17,696 nt of DNA. Origin: WSXY01 sp038325105. Its GTDB lineage: Bacteria; Actinomycetota; Coriobacteriia; Anaerosomatales; Anaerosomataceae. Of the stretch, positions 8,902 to 14,977 are shown one piece after another. Within the stretch, counting starts at the first letter, position 1. Every line of letters begins with the position of its first letter. The position numbers and the translations under genes were made by a program. The notes below the pieces were generated by a model. That model did not search any database and was not told the DNA's origin. It saw nothing but the letters and a program-made list of their open reading frames with translations. Where the stretch lies: the NCBI GenBank assembly GCA_038325105.1, contig JBBQIR010000046.1, positions 1 through 17,696 of the forward strand, in the 5' to 3' direction.

Positions 8902-8907
8902 TATACT
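8902..8907 (+). promoter_or_regulatory. Possible -10 box before the orphan membrane protein
   Basis: TATACT matches the -10 consensus in five of six positions, 16 bases before the GTG at 8924. TTGGTG (8882-8887) could serve as -35, but its spacer is only 14 bases. If used, transcription would start within a few bases of the ribosome site. Confidence 0.3.
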
Positions 8908-8923
8908 GACAGCAGGCCTGGCG

Positions 8924-9655
8924 GTGAATCGTCAACAAGCGGGTGAGCGGTTGTCTTATGTCTTCGCAGGTGTCATGTTCTGCATCGCGCTGGCGCTGCT
9001 CGGTGCTCTTTGGGATCCCATCGGCTGGGGATACCTGCTCTCGGGCCGGGTTGGTGCAGTCGCTGACGCCCGTCTCGCTGAACCGATGTTCGGCTTGCCC
9101 GTGTTCTACTTCCTGGCGGTGCTTGGGCCGGCTATCGGCGTGATTGCCGCGATGCAGTGGGCAGGTGCCGTTGCCCGGGCGGTCGTCGGCATCGCGCTTG
9201 CGACGTTTCTCCTCGGATCGATTTGGGACATGCGGCGACGGCGCGGTACGCTCGCGGTGTACATTCGCCTGCGGCGCGCGGAGCTCAGCTTCCAACCCAC
9301 GGGCGACGTGATCGAGGTCCCGAAGCTGATGTTCGTCGTTATGAACGAACCGAGCCCGACTGTTTGGCTCCTCAGTGCAGCCGCAGCTGCGGTCGCGGCG
9401 GTCGTCGAGTTCGGCCACAACCCGTGGATGGGCACGATGCCGCTCTTTGTGATCGCGGTCGCAGCGGTGTACGTGTGGATCCGACAGCGGCAGAGCCCGT
9501 GGGAGCCGCTTGCCAAGCGGCTCCGCTCCGCATCCTTCCTTGACGGCGAGCGACTCCTCGAGACCCTCGAAGACGCGCTCGACGCCGATCCGGAGGTCGT
9601 GCTCGTTCGGAGTGCGGCGGACGCGATGGTCGCCCGGGTTGTCAGCGGCACGTAG
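8924..9655 (+). CDS. Uncharacterised multi-pass membrane protein
   Basis: I do not recognise a family. Of about 243 residues, hydrophobic spans appear around 12-35 (YVFAGVMFCIALALLGAL), 57-105 (one or two spans, from FYFLAVLGPAIGV to VGIALATFLLGSIW), 145-160 (an Ala-rich run) and 172-187 (MPLFVIAVAAVYVWI). A basic stretch MRRRRG follows the second group, and the last 50 residues form a charged, helical tail (LLETLEDALDADPE) probably in the cytoplasm. GTG 8924 is chosen because AGCAGG lies 7 bases before it; the same frame is open further up to TTG 8882, which would overlap a possible promoter. It stands alone between tRNA-Val and a soluble orphan gene, so context gives no role. Confidence 0.7.
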   Translation: MNRQQAGERLSYVFAGVMFCIALALLGALWDPIGWGYLLSGRVGAVADARLAEPMFGLPVFYFLAVLGPAIGVIAAMQWAGAVARAVVGIALATFLLGSIWDMRRRRGTLAVYIRLRRAELSFQPTGDVIEVPKLMFVVMNEPSPTVWLLSAAAAAVAAVVEFGHNPWMGTMPLFVIAVAAVYVWIRQRQSPWEPLAKRLRSASFLDGERLLETLEDALDADPEVVLVRSAADAMVARVVSGT

Positions 9656-9658
9656 GCA

Positions 9659-9693
9659 GACACGATGCTCTGGCGCTCGGCGCGTGTCGTGTC
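9659..9693 (+). terminator. Inverted repeat after the membrane protein gene, possible terminator
   Basis: GACACGA (9659-9665) pairs with TCGTGTC (9687-9693) around a GC-rich 21-base interior, starting 4 bases after the stop codon. No T-run follows. Confidence 0.35.
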
Positions 9694-9720
9694 CCGGATG
9701 ACACAGCCTCCCTCAGCGCG

Positions 9721-9740
9721 GCTCAGGCTTCCTCAGGCTT
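9721..9740 (+). repeat. Short tandem duplication of a 10-base unit
   Basis: Two adjacent 10-mers, gctcaggctt and cctcaggctt, differ at one base and sit directly before the strong Shine-Dalgarno at 9741. Confidence 0.6.
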
Positions 9741-9750
9741 AAAGGAGGTG
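9741..9750 (+). promoter_or_regulatory. Ten-base consensus Shine-Dalgarno
   Basis: AAAGGAGGTG is fully complementary to the usual 16S rRNA 3' tail. It lies 53-62 bases before the ATG at 9803, too far to serve it, but only a few bases before GTG 9754, which opens a 27-codon ORF. Confidence 0.6.
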
Positions 9751-9753
9751 CCT

Positions 9754-9837
9754 GTGGTCCGCCGAATTCTCAAGGCACCCTGTGATTCTGGAGGTTGCCG
9801 CCATGATGGAGAAGAACACCCGCCAAACGTCCGATGA
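9754..9837 (+). CDS. Candidate 27-codon leader ORF
   Basis: A GTG start five bases after AGGAGG (9743-9748) opens an ORF of 27 codons with a TGA at 9835-9837. It contains two Cys and a basic start (VVRRILK), and overlaps the start of the next gene by 35 bases in another frame. The only support is the exceptional ribosome site; the peptide resembles no family I know. It may couple or modulate translation of the gene at 9803. Confidence 0.3.
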   Translation: MVRRILKAPCDSGGCRHDGEEHPPNVR

Positions 9838-10186
9838 GACGCTCGGCATGCGCGTATTCGAGGTCAGTCGCCAGCGTGCGGTCGAGCGCTGCATTCAGCG
9901 GTGGCGCAACGGCCTTAAGGCCGACTGGTCGCTGCTGTCGTATGACGATGTCACGAACCTTAGGTGGATTGCCGGTGAAGTGTGGGCGAACCGCTCGCGG
10001 GAGGAGTGGGACGGGCTTCACTTCAGCAAGATCGGCTTGCAGCACACCCGTGTTATCGTCTCGCACGCCGATCGCCTCCGCCGACACCGCGTGAATCAAG
10101 CGGCGACCGTCGATGCGGTCGTCACATTGCTTCACGAAGCGCGGTACGAGACGGAGAACGTCAGCGAAGAGCCGCTCAGCTGCTGA
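9803..10186 (+). CDS. Small uncharacterised soluble protein
   Basis: 127 residues, not recognised. It has no signal peptide or membrane span, is rich in Arg, Glu and Asp, and looks mostly helical. Possible start ATGs are at 9803 and 9806; GGAGG (9790-9794) is 8 bases before the first, which is chosen over the upstream in-frame GTG 9782. The sequence has a Trp-rich middle (RWRNGLKADW, IAGEVWANRSREEWDGLHF) and a His/Arg patch (VIVSHADRLRRHRVNQ), but I see no catalytic or metal-binding motif I can name. Its first 35 bases are overlapped by the 27-codon ORF with the stronger ribosome site. An exported DUF192 gene follows after 67 bases. Confidence 0.65.
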   Translation: MMEKNTRQTSDETLGMRVFEVSRQRAVERCIQRWRNGLKADWSLLSYDDVTNLRWIAGEVWANRSREEWDGLHFSKIGLQHTRVIVSHADRLRRHRVNQAATVDAVVTLLHEARYETENVSEEPLSC

Positions 10187-10253
10187 GTAGACCTCGACAG
10201 CAATCGCGTATCGGTGGAGGATAGCGAGAGGTCGGTCGGCGATAGGAGATGTG

Positions 10254-10682
10254 ATGCGAAGGACCGCCGTTGCCGCGGCGATGCTCGTTTCCGCACTCCT
10301 ATTCGGCGCGTGTGTCGCATCAGGTGCCACTACGGCTACACTCGGCGGCCAGAAGTTGCGGCTGTACCTCGCCGACAACGATGCGGAGCGCGGCGCCGGC
10401 CTCAAGGCGTTCGACGGTCTCGCGGGCGGCGAAGCGATGCTCTTCATCTACCCCACAGCCGAACCCCGCATCTTCGTGATGCGAGAGGTCGCCTTCCCGA
10501 TCGACGTCGTCTTCATCGCCGAGGACGGGCTCGTGGCTGCAATCGAGCCGCTCGACCCCGGTGAGTTGCGCACCGTCGAAAGCCCGTCCGCATCGCGCTA
10601 CGTCCTCGAACTCCCGCAGGAGTGGGCCGCGGCGCACCAGATCACTGTCGGATCGGCTTTCGGGTACGCGCCGGGGCGCTAG
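10254..10682 (+). CDS. Exported DUF192 family protein
   Basis: 142 residues from ATG 10254. AGGAG (10244-10248) is five bases before that ATG; GTG 10251 would be only two bases away. An N-terminal export signal (MRRTAVAAAMLVSALLFGAC) ends in FGAC, a weak lipobox, so the protein may be lipid-anchored at Cys20 or simply cleaved nearby. The rest is a DUF192 domain: LYLADNDAERGAGL, then AMLFIYP, the VMREVAFPIDVVFI segment, and VLELPQEWAAAHQITVGS near the end. DUF192 is a small beta-rich domain of unknown function found exported in bacteria and archaea. Its stop overlaps the stop of the convergent acetyltransferase gene (shared CTAG). Confidence 0.85.
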   Translation: MRRTAVAAAMLVSALLFGACVASGATTATLGGQKLRLYLADNDAERGAGLKAFDGLAGGEAMLFIYPTAEPRIFVMREVAFPIDVVFIAEDGLVAAIEPLDPGELRTVESPSASRYVLELPQEWAAAHQITVGSAFGYAPGR

Positions 10683-11143
10683 ATCCGATTCTTCTCGAGG
10701 TACACGAGACTGAGCCGATCGCCCTCCCGTACGCGCCGAGACTCCCGGTAGCCGAGCGACTCGTAGAGTCCGAGTGTCTCGACACTACGATCGCCGGTGA
10801 AAAGCTCGAACCGCGTGGCTTCGGGGAAGTGTCGCTCGATCTCCGTTGCAAGTGCCCGCCCGATTCCCCGCCCCTGGAAGTCAGGTTCCACAACGAGCCT
10901 GCCGACGCGACAGACGTCACCATCGAGCGCGCCGATGACCGCCCCGACCAGCCGCTCGTGGAGTGTCGCCTTCAGCACGATCTCGTCGGCGAATCGCGAT
11001 TTGAAGGACTCGCACGTTTCCACGAGTGGCGGTAGCGACCGATCGCCGTACTGCTCGCCAACCGCTGCGAACGCACGTTTGATGAGCGCGAGTATGTCGT
11101 CGGCATGCTCAACGGTTGCGACTTCGATGCGCGCAGGAATCAC
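10679..11143 (-). CDS. GNAT family N-acetyltransferase
   Basis: 154 residues. GTG at 11143 is chosen because it overlaps the TGA of the upstream gene (GTGA, 11140-11143), a usual coupling arrangement; the frame stays open further up only through the neighbour's coding sequence. The GNAT fold is clear: an N-terminal helix region (DDILALIKRAFAAVGEQYGD), a central strand RVGRLVVEPDFQG, the acetyl-CoA pyrophosphate loop QGRGIGRAL, and the C-terminal LGLYESLGYRE. Such enzymes move an acetyl group from acetyl-CoA to an amine; the substrate here is unknown. Co-translation with the membrane protein upstream hints at a joint role, but that is only inference. Confidence 0.88.
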   Translation of the reverse strand: MIPARIEVATVEHADDILALIKRAFAAVGEQYGDRSLPPLVETCESFKSRFADEIVLKATLHERLVGAVIGALDGDVCRVGRLVVEPDFQGRGIGRALATEIERHFPEATRFELFTGDRSVETLGLYESLGYRESRRVREGDRLSLVYLEKNRI

Positions 11144-11883
11144 CCCTCGATCTCCACGCGTGCCGACGGATCGAACGGGTTCGTGCGCACGGCAAGTGAG
11201 AAGAGGTACGGGTACTGCGTCTTGAGGTGCTGGAGGTTGCCGAGCCACTGACCGGCGAGCGCCGCGTACGCGCGCTTGATGTCGCCGGACAGGTGTACGA
11301 GATCGCTCGCCGGCAGCGCATCGAGGTCAGTGCGATGCGCAAGTTCGTCGGCCAGGTGAAAAACCGCCCACAGCGTATCGGTGAACGACTGGTGCTCGAG
11401 AAGGTTCTGGTTCTCCAGCAGTCGCAGCAAAAACGCCCGCTTCTCGTTCAGGTACGTCCGGAGCGCCGGCAGGTCGCCGGTGCGGGCGTCGATCTTGAAG
11501 TCGTGGTGCGCGATCTCGGCGCGCGCGGCGTTGAAACGGCCGTTGTCCCAGCCCGGCTGAGCCACAAGGTCGTCACGCACTTCGTCGATTGCGGCATCGT
11601 AGGTCGCCAGCATGCCGAGGAGCTCGGTGCCCGTCTCGGCAAAGAACGCGCCGATGACCATGTTGAGCTTATGGAGGAGGTCGGCCTTCGCCCGGCGTTC
11701 GAGCAGCTCGTGCATGATTATCGTGACGAGAAGCACCTCCACCGGCAGGAAGGCGATGTCGCCGATGAGGTAGATGAAGATATGGTGGGCGTCACGGAAG
11801 ACCAGGTAGTGGCTCGCGTAGAGCATGATCGAAGCGAGCAGGAGGGCGATCGCGAGGCTCAGGCGCCAGCGCCGGTCGTTCAT
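11140..11883 (-). CDS. Uncharacterised membrane protein with cytoplasmic helical domain
   Basis: 247 residues, family not named by me. ATG 11883 is preceded by AGGAG five bases upstream (minus strand). The frame is open further up, but that part is low-complexity and overlaps the divergent gene. Two N-terminal membrane spans (about 8-24 and 34-55) are followed by HELLERRAKADLLHKLN and a long, helix-rich, charged soluble region, probably cytoplasmic. Features include FFAETGTELLGMLA and a His-containing stretch (AHHDFKIDARTGDLPAL). No catalytic motif is evident. It heads a two-gene unit with the acetyltransferase through a GTGA overlap. Similar short-loop two-TM proteins are, as far as I recall, uncharacterised. 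Confidence 0.78.
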   Translation of the reverse strand: MNDRRWRLSLAIALLLASIMLYASHYLVFRDAHHIFIYLIGDIAFLPVEVLLVTIIMHELLERRAKADLLHKLNMVIGAFFAETGTELLGMLATYDAAIDEVRDDLVAQPGWDNGRFNAARAEIAHHDFKIDARTGDLPALRTYLNEKRAFLLRLLENQNLLEHQSFTDTLWAVFHLADELAHRTDLDALPASDLVHLSGDIKRAYAALAGQWLGNLQHLKTQYPYLFSLAVRTNPFDPSARVEIEG

Positions 11884-11915
11884 GGGTTCTCCTCGGCAGT
11901 TCGGGTAATGACCGC

Positions 11916-11939
11916 ATAGTACCCCGAGCGGGTATCTAT
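11916..11939. promoter_or_regulatory. Inverted repeat in the divergent promoter region
   Basis: ATAGTACCC and GGGTATCTAT flank CGAGC, giving TACCC/GGGTA and ATAG/CTAT paired with one bulged T. It lies in the 94-base gap between divergent genes. On the minus strand it contains TACTAT, a possible -10 box, with TTGCGT (11946-11941) 19 bases upstream as a weak -35. It could be an operator for the membrane protein/acetyltransferase pair. Confidence 0.4.
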
Positions 11940-11977
11940 CACGCAACGTCGTAGTGCTCGTTCTTGCGGAGGTCTCT

Positions 11978-12292
11978 ATGTCCAGCACCGTTCGTGTGTC
12001 GCTCACCGTGATTCTGCTCGTTGCGCTGATGGTTCCGCTGGCCGGATGCGGAGGCGCGGCTCCCACGGAGTCGGCTACACCCCCTGCAACCGATGGCACA
12101 GCCGGGGTCCTCGATGGAGCCTCACTCGTGGAGTCACTGTGCACGACCTGCCACACACGGGAACGGATCGATTCGGCGACTATGGACCTTGCCGAGTGGC
12201 AGGCGACCATCAATCGGATGATCACTCAGAACGGCGCCAAGATCAGCACAGAGCAACAGTCCGCGATAGCTATCTATCTCTCTAACCGGTAG
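11978..12292 (+). CDS. Lipoprotein monohaem c-type cytochrome
   Basis: 104 residues. ATG 11978 has GGAGG (11968-11972) five bases before it. A signal peptide ends in the lipobox LAGC (Cys about residue 25), so the mature protein should be lipid-anchored outside the membrane. A Thr/Ala/Pro-rich linker leads to a single haem-binding motif CTTCH. The remainder (EWQATINRMITQNGAKIS, then AIAIYLSNR) matches the C-terminal half of small cytochrome c domains, where the Met of NRM would be the likely distal ligand. Known role of the family: electron transfer at the outer membrane face. No oxidase, reductase or cytochrome maturation gene is near, so its partner is unknown. Confidence 0.88.
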   Translation: MSSTVRVSLTVILLVALMVPLAGCGGAAPTESATPPATDGTAGVLDGASLVESLCTTCHTRERIDSATMDLAEWQATINRMITQNGAKISTEQQSAIAIYLSNR

Positions 12293-12306
12293 GCGGCGCC
12301 GCCGCT

Positions 12307-12347
12307 TGAAGGAGGGGCGCTGCCACGTCGGGGCGCCCCTCGCTTCA
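12307..12347 (+). terminator. Strong GC-rich hairpin after the cytochrome gene
   Basis: GAGGGGCGC (12312-12320) pairs with GCGCCCCTC (12333-12341) around a 12-base loop. The stem extends through TGAAG/CTTCA with one bulged G, making 14 pairs. It starts 15 bases after the cytochrome stop and ends before the next candidate promoter. The T-run of a classical terminator is missing. Confidence 0.5.
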
Positions 12348-12357
12348 TGGCGCACTG

Positions 12358-12386
12358 TTGCGTCGGCGTGTGCGTGGCAGCATAAT
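12358..12386 (+). promoter_or_regulatory. Candidate promoter of the alpha/beta hydrolase
   Basis: TTGCGT (12358-12363) and CATAAT (12381-12386) are separated by exactly 17 bases. They lie just after the hairpin at 12307-12347 and 37 bases before the GTG start. Confidence 0.5.
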
Positions 12387-12422
12387 CAGCGGCGCACACT
12401 CCCGAGGACTGGAGATACGCGC

Positions 12423-13292
12423 GTGCCCGAGTCGCCACACACCGACGCGCCAGAACTCCGTATCCGGCAGGTTGACCTGCCACTGACATCGCTGAGGGTG
12501 GGCATCGCGGGCGACGGTCCTCCGGTCATCATGGTGCCGGCGACCATCTCGCTCATCGAGGACTGGTCCACGCTCATCCAGTTCATCGGCAAGCGCTTCA
12601 CGGCGCACTTCTTCGAACTTCCCGGCCACGGCGGCAGCACGCCGTTTGCCGAGGGGTACTCGGGCGAGCTCGTCGCCGAGACGATCGGACATCTCGCGGA
12701 CGCAATCGGTGCCGAGACGTTCACGCTCCTCGGCTTCTCGTTTGGCGGGCTGCTCACCCTCAAGGCGCTCAAAATGCACGAGCCGCGGGTCGAACGCGTC
12801 GTGCTCTTCTCGCCCTTCGTGTCGCGCCGCGCGCTGCTGCATTCGCCGGCGAAACTCGCGCTGCTCCACAGCACGATACTGGCGCTCAGGCCGGAGTTCG
12901 CTCGCCGGGGGATGCTGTCACTGATGCACAACCCTGCGACCGTCTCGCTCATCGATTGGTACATGCGCGACATCGGGAAATTCGAGACCGCGGCGGACTT
13001 GAGCAAGCGTCTCTCGGGGTTCTCGGCCTCTACACTCGACGTGCTGCTAGCACAAGTCGCCCACGTTCTCACGACCGGGGGCGAGGACCTCGCCGGACCG
13101 TTCGACGCGCCGTGTCTCTTCGGCATGTCGGTCAACGACCCGATGCTCGACTTCGGGATCACGGAAAGGTTCGTGTCTGCGCAGTTCCCCAACCTCACCG
13201 AGGAACGCTGGGACTGGCCGTACCACGCCACCCCGCGCCCGCTCACCGTCGAGGAGTACGCGCGCGATTTCGCCGCGCTGCTCGACTGGTAG
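12423..13292 (+). CDS. Alpha/beta hydrolase
   Basis: 289 residues from GTG 12423, with GGAGA (12411-12415) seven bases upstream; the frame is open further up, but that part would include the hairpin and promoter. The hydrolase fold is recognised by HFFELPGHGGST (oxyanion region), the nucleophile elbow GFSFGG (Ser), the acid candidate in SVNDPMLDF, and a late His in WPYHATPRP. These suit the Ser-Asp-His triad of esterases, lipases and related enzymes. There is no signal peptide, so it should be cytoplasmic. The substrate cannot be told. The last residues (EEYARDFAALLDW) are the usual C-terminal helix of the family. Confidence 0.88.
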   Translation: MPESPHTDAPELRIRQVDLPLTSLRVGIAGDGPPVIMVPATISLIEDWSTLIQFIGKRFTAHFFELPGHGGSTPFAEGYSGELVAETIGHLADAIGAETFTLLGFSFGGLLTLKALKMHEPRVERVVLFSPFVSRRALLHSPAKLALLHSTILALRPEFARRGMLSLMHNPATVSLIDWYMRDIGKFETAADLSKRLSGFSASTLDVLLAQVAHVLTTGGEDLAGPFDAPCLFGMSVNDPMLDFGITERFVSAQFPNLTEERWDWPYHATPRPLTVEEYARDFAALLDW

Positions 13293-13402
13293 GGGCGACA
13301 TCCGGGACCAGTGCACCCTGCCGTTCGGCCCGCCGCGGCTGCCTCATCGCTCCCGATGGAGTATCGTCAGGGGTACAACTTTCGAATCCCGAGGAGGGCA
13401 CC

Positions 13403-13972
13403 ATGACTGATGACACGATTGTTCCGGCCGATGAGGCCGTCGACGTTGAGCGTTTCGAAGATCTCGAAGCCGAGAATCTCGTGATCTCAAAGCTCGAAGC
13501 CGACACGCTCACGCTTGGAACGTGCGCGGTGGGCCTCGCGACGGTACGTGAGGCGCACGCGATGACCTCAGCGGTCGGCGCTGTCGTCGCGAGCCACGAT
13601 GTCACGATGACGGCTTCCGGGGCGGGCGCCGTTGCTGCTCAGGGAAACGCGACCCTGGAGCGCGCAGGTGCTGCTGCGGTCATCGCCGGCGGCGACATCT
13701 CGGTCACCCAGGGTGGCGCCGAGCTCATCCTTGCGGGCGGCTCGGTCACTATGGCGTCCGCAGGCGCCGGTGTCGTCGCAGCTCGAAGCGTTTCGGTGAC
13801 CGATGGCTGGGTCGGCCTGGCCATCGGCGGCAACATCGAACTCGGCGATGGCGTCGACATCATGTTCGGGCCACGTGAAGCGGTATTCGTCGGCGCAGCG
13901 TTCGGCGCGTTCTTCGCGCTCGTGCTCGCGCTCGTGCTCGGACGACGGAGACATGACGACGCTGATGAATAG
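13403..13972 (+). CDS. C-terminally anchored beta-solenoid-like repeat protein
   Basis: 189 residues; GAGGAGGG (13391-13398) precedes ATG 13403. An acidic N-terminal segment (about 1-35) lacks a signal peptide. From about residue 40 to 155 there are seven or so repeats of 15-17 residues, each with small hydrophobic residues, Gly and alternating strands: for example AVVASHDVTMTASGAG, AVAAQGNATLERAGAA and AVIAGGDISVTQGGAE. This pattern fits a right-handed beta-solenoid, loosely like bactofilins, but I do not recognise an exact family. A single hydrophobic span (about 162-180) near the end is followed by RRRHDDADE. Topology is unclear: the basic tail argues for an inside C-terminus, the absent signal peptide for an inside N-terminus. 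Perhaps a membrane-bound scaffold. Confidence 0.78.
   Translation: MTDDTIVPADEAVDVERFEDLEAENLVISKLEADTLTLGTCAVGLATVREAHAMTSAVGAVVASHDVTMTASGAGAVAAQGNATLERAGAAAVIAGGDISVTQGGAELILAGGSVTMASAGAGVVAARSVSVTDGWVGLAIGGNIELGDGVDIMFGPREAVFVGAAFGAFFALVLALVLGRRRHDDADE
13403..13972 (+). repeat. Seven or so protein-level repeats of 15-17 residues
   Basis: The repeats cover roughly bases 13520-13865 inside this gene. Successive units keep the pattern small-Val-x-Ala-Gly-Gly-x-Val-x-Val-Thr followed by Gly/Ala. They are conserved in pattern rather than in DNA sequence, so the copies are old rather than recent duplications. Confidence 0.65.
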
Positions 13973-13996
13973 CACTTCTTCCCTGGAGGCTGCACT

Positions 13997-14962
13997 GTGA
14001 GCCGGATTCGTGTTGGCACGTGCTCGTGGACCGACAAGACCATGATCGAGGCGTGGTATCCGAAAGGCACCTCCACGCCCGAGGCCCGGCTGCGCTATTA
14101 CGCCGAGCGGTACGACACCGTCGAGGCGGACTCGCCCTTTTACGCGATCCCGCGTCCCGCCGTCGCCCAGAACTGGGCCGACCGCACCCCCGAGGGCTTC
14201 GTCGTCCACGTGAAGGCGTTCGGTTTGCTCACACGCCACAGCGTTGCCAGCCGCCAGTTGCCGCCCGAGCTCCGCGACCTCGTCGGCGATGTGGACGAGC
14301 GTGGCCGCATCCGGAAACCGTCGGCCGAGCTGCTCGACGCCGCGTTCGACACCTTCACCGCGTTTGTGGAGCCGCTGCGCGCGGCAGACAAGCTTGGTGG
14401 CATCCTCATGCAGTTCGCTCCCTATATCGCCGCAACCGACCACGCGACCGCGATGGATCACCTGAACTTCCTGGAGTACGCGGCCGACAAGCTCGTCGGG
14501 ATGCGGATGCTCGTGGAGTTCCGCCACCCGTCGTGGGTCACCGGCAAGCAGCAAGCCGAGACGATGAAGTTTCTCGCGGATCGCGGATACTCGTACGTGA
14601 GCGTGGATACGCCGCAGTTCAAGGACAAGTCCACGATGCCACCGCTCGCCGCGGCAACGAGCGGCTGGTCGTACGTACGCCTGCATGGCCGAAATGTCGA
14701 GAACTATTTCGCCAGCAACGTGGCCGCAGCGGACCGCTATGACTACCTCTATAACGAGGCTGAACTTGCGGAGTGGGCGCCGCGCGTGCGCGACCTTGCG
14801 TCCCAGAGCGATGTCACCTGGGTGATGTTCAACAACTGCAAGTACGATTACGCGCCGAGAAACGCCCGAGAGATGCTGGCGATCCTGGGCGACGAAGCGA
14901 CGCCCTACGGCGACGGAGCACCGGCTCGCATCTCCGGCGACCAGCTCGACTTAGACGTCTAG
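13997..14962 (+). CDS. DUF72 family protein
   Basis: 321 residues from GTG 13997, with GGAGG (13985-13989) seven bases upstream. It matches DUF72, a TIM-barrel-like family of unknown function: VGTCSWTDKTMIEAWYP at the start, YYAERYDTVEADSPFYAIP, FVVHVKAFGLLTRH, MLVEFRHPSWV, YVSVDTPQ, and WSYVRLHGRN near residue 230, ending with VTWVMFNNCKYDYAPRNA. Family length is usually 250-300 residues, so this copy is slightly long. It starts 24 bases after the repeat protein and may share its transcript. The conserved His, Asp and Arg residues suggest an enzyme, but none has been shown for this family to my knowledge. Confidence 0.92.
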   Translation: MSRIRVGTCSWTDKTMIEAWYPKGTSTPEARLRYYAERYDTVEADSPFYAIPRPAVAQNWADRTPEGFVVHVKAFGLLTRHSVASRQLPPELRDLVGDVDERGRIRKPSAELLDAAFDTFTAFVEPLRAADKLGGILMQFAPYIAATDHATAMDHLNFLEYAADKLVGMRMLVEFRHPSWVTGKQQAETMKFLADRGYSYVSVDTPQFKDKSTMPPLAAATSGWSYVRLHGRNVENYFASNVAAADRYDYLYNEAELAEWAPRVRDLASQSDVTWVMFNNCKYDYAPRNAREMLAILGDEATPYGDGAPARISGDQLDLDV

Positions 14963-14963
14963 G

Positions 14964-14977
14964 GACCGCCCGCGGTC
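14964..14977. terminator. Small hairpin between convergent genes
   Basis: GACCG and CGGTC flank CCCG between the DUF72 stop and the TetR stop, and could end transcription from both sides. There is no T-run; support is weak. Confidence 0.3.

Noticed and set aside
8569..8946. A 125-codon open frame on the plus strand
   Set aside because: It runs straight through tRNA-Val and the end of the sortase gene, so it cannot be a real protein gene.
10194..10199. Promoter before the DUF192 gene, from TCGACA as -35
   Set aside because: The -35 is good, but nothing at 16-18 bases downstream resembles a -10 box.
12386..13246. A 286-codon open frame on the minus strand, Ser-rich
   Set aside because: It is antisense to the alpha/beta hydrolase; the composition is that of a mirrored high-GC gene.
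13568..14686. A 372-codon open frame on the minus strand
   Set aside because: It lies antisense to the repeat protein and DUF72 genes, has no recognisable domain, and is the usual shadow of high-GC coding DNA.
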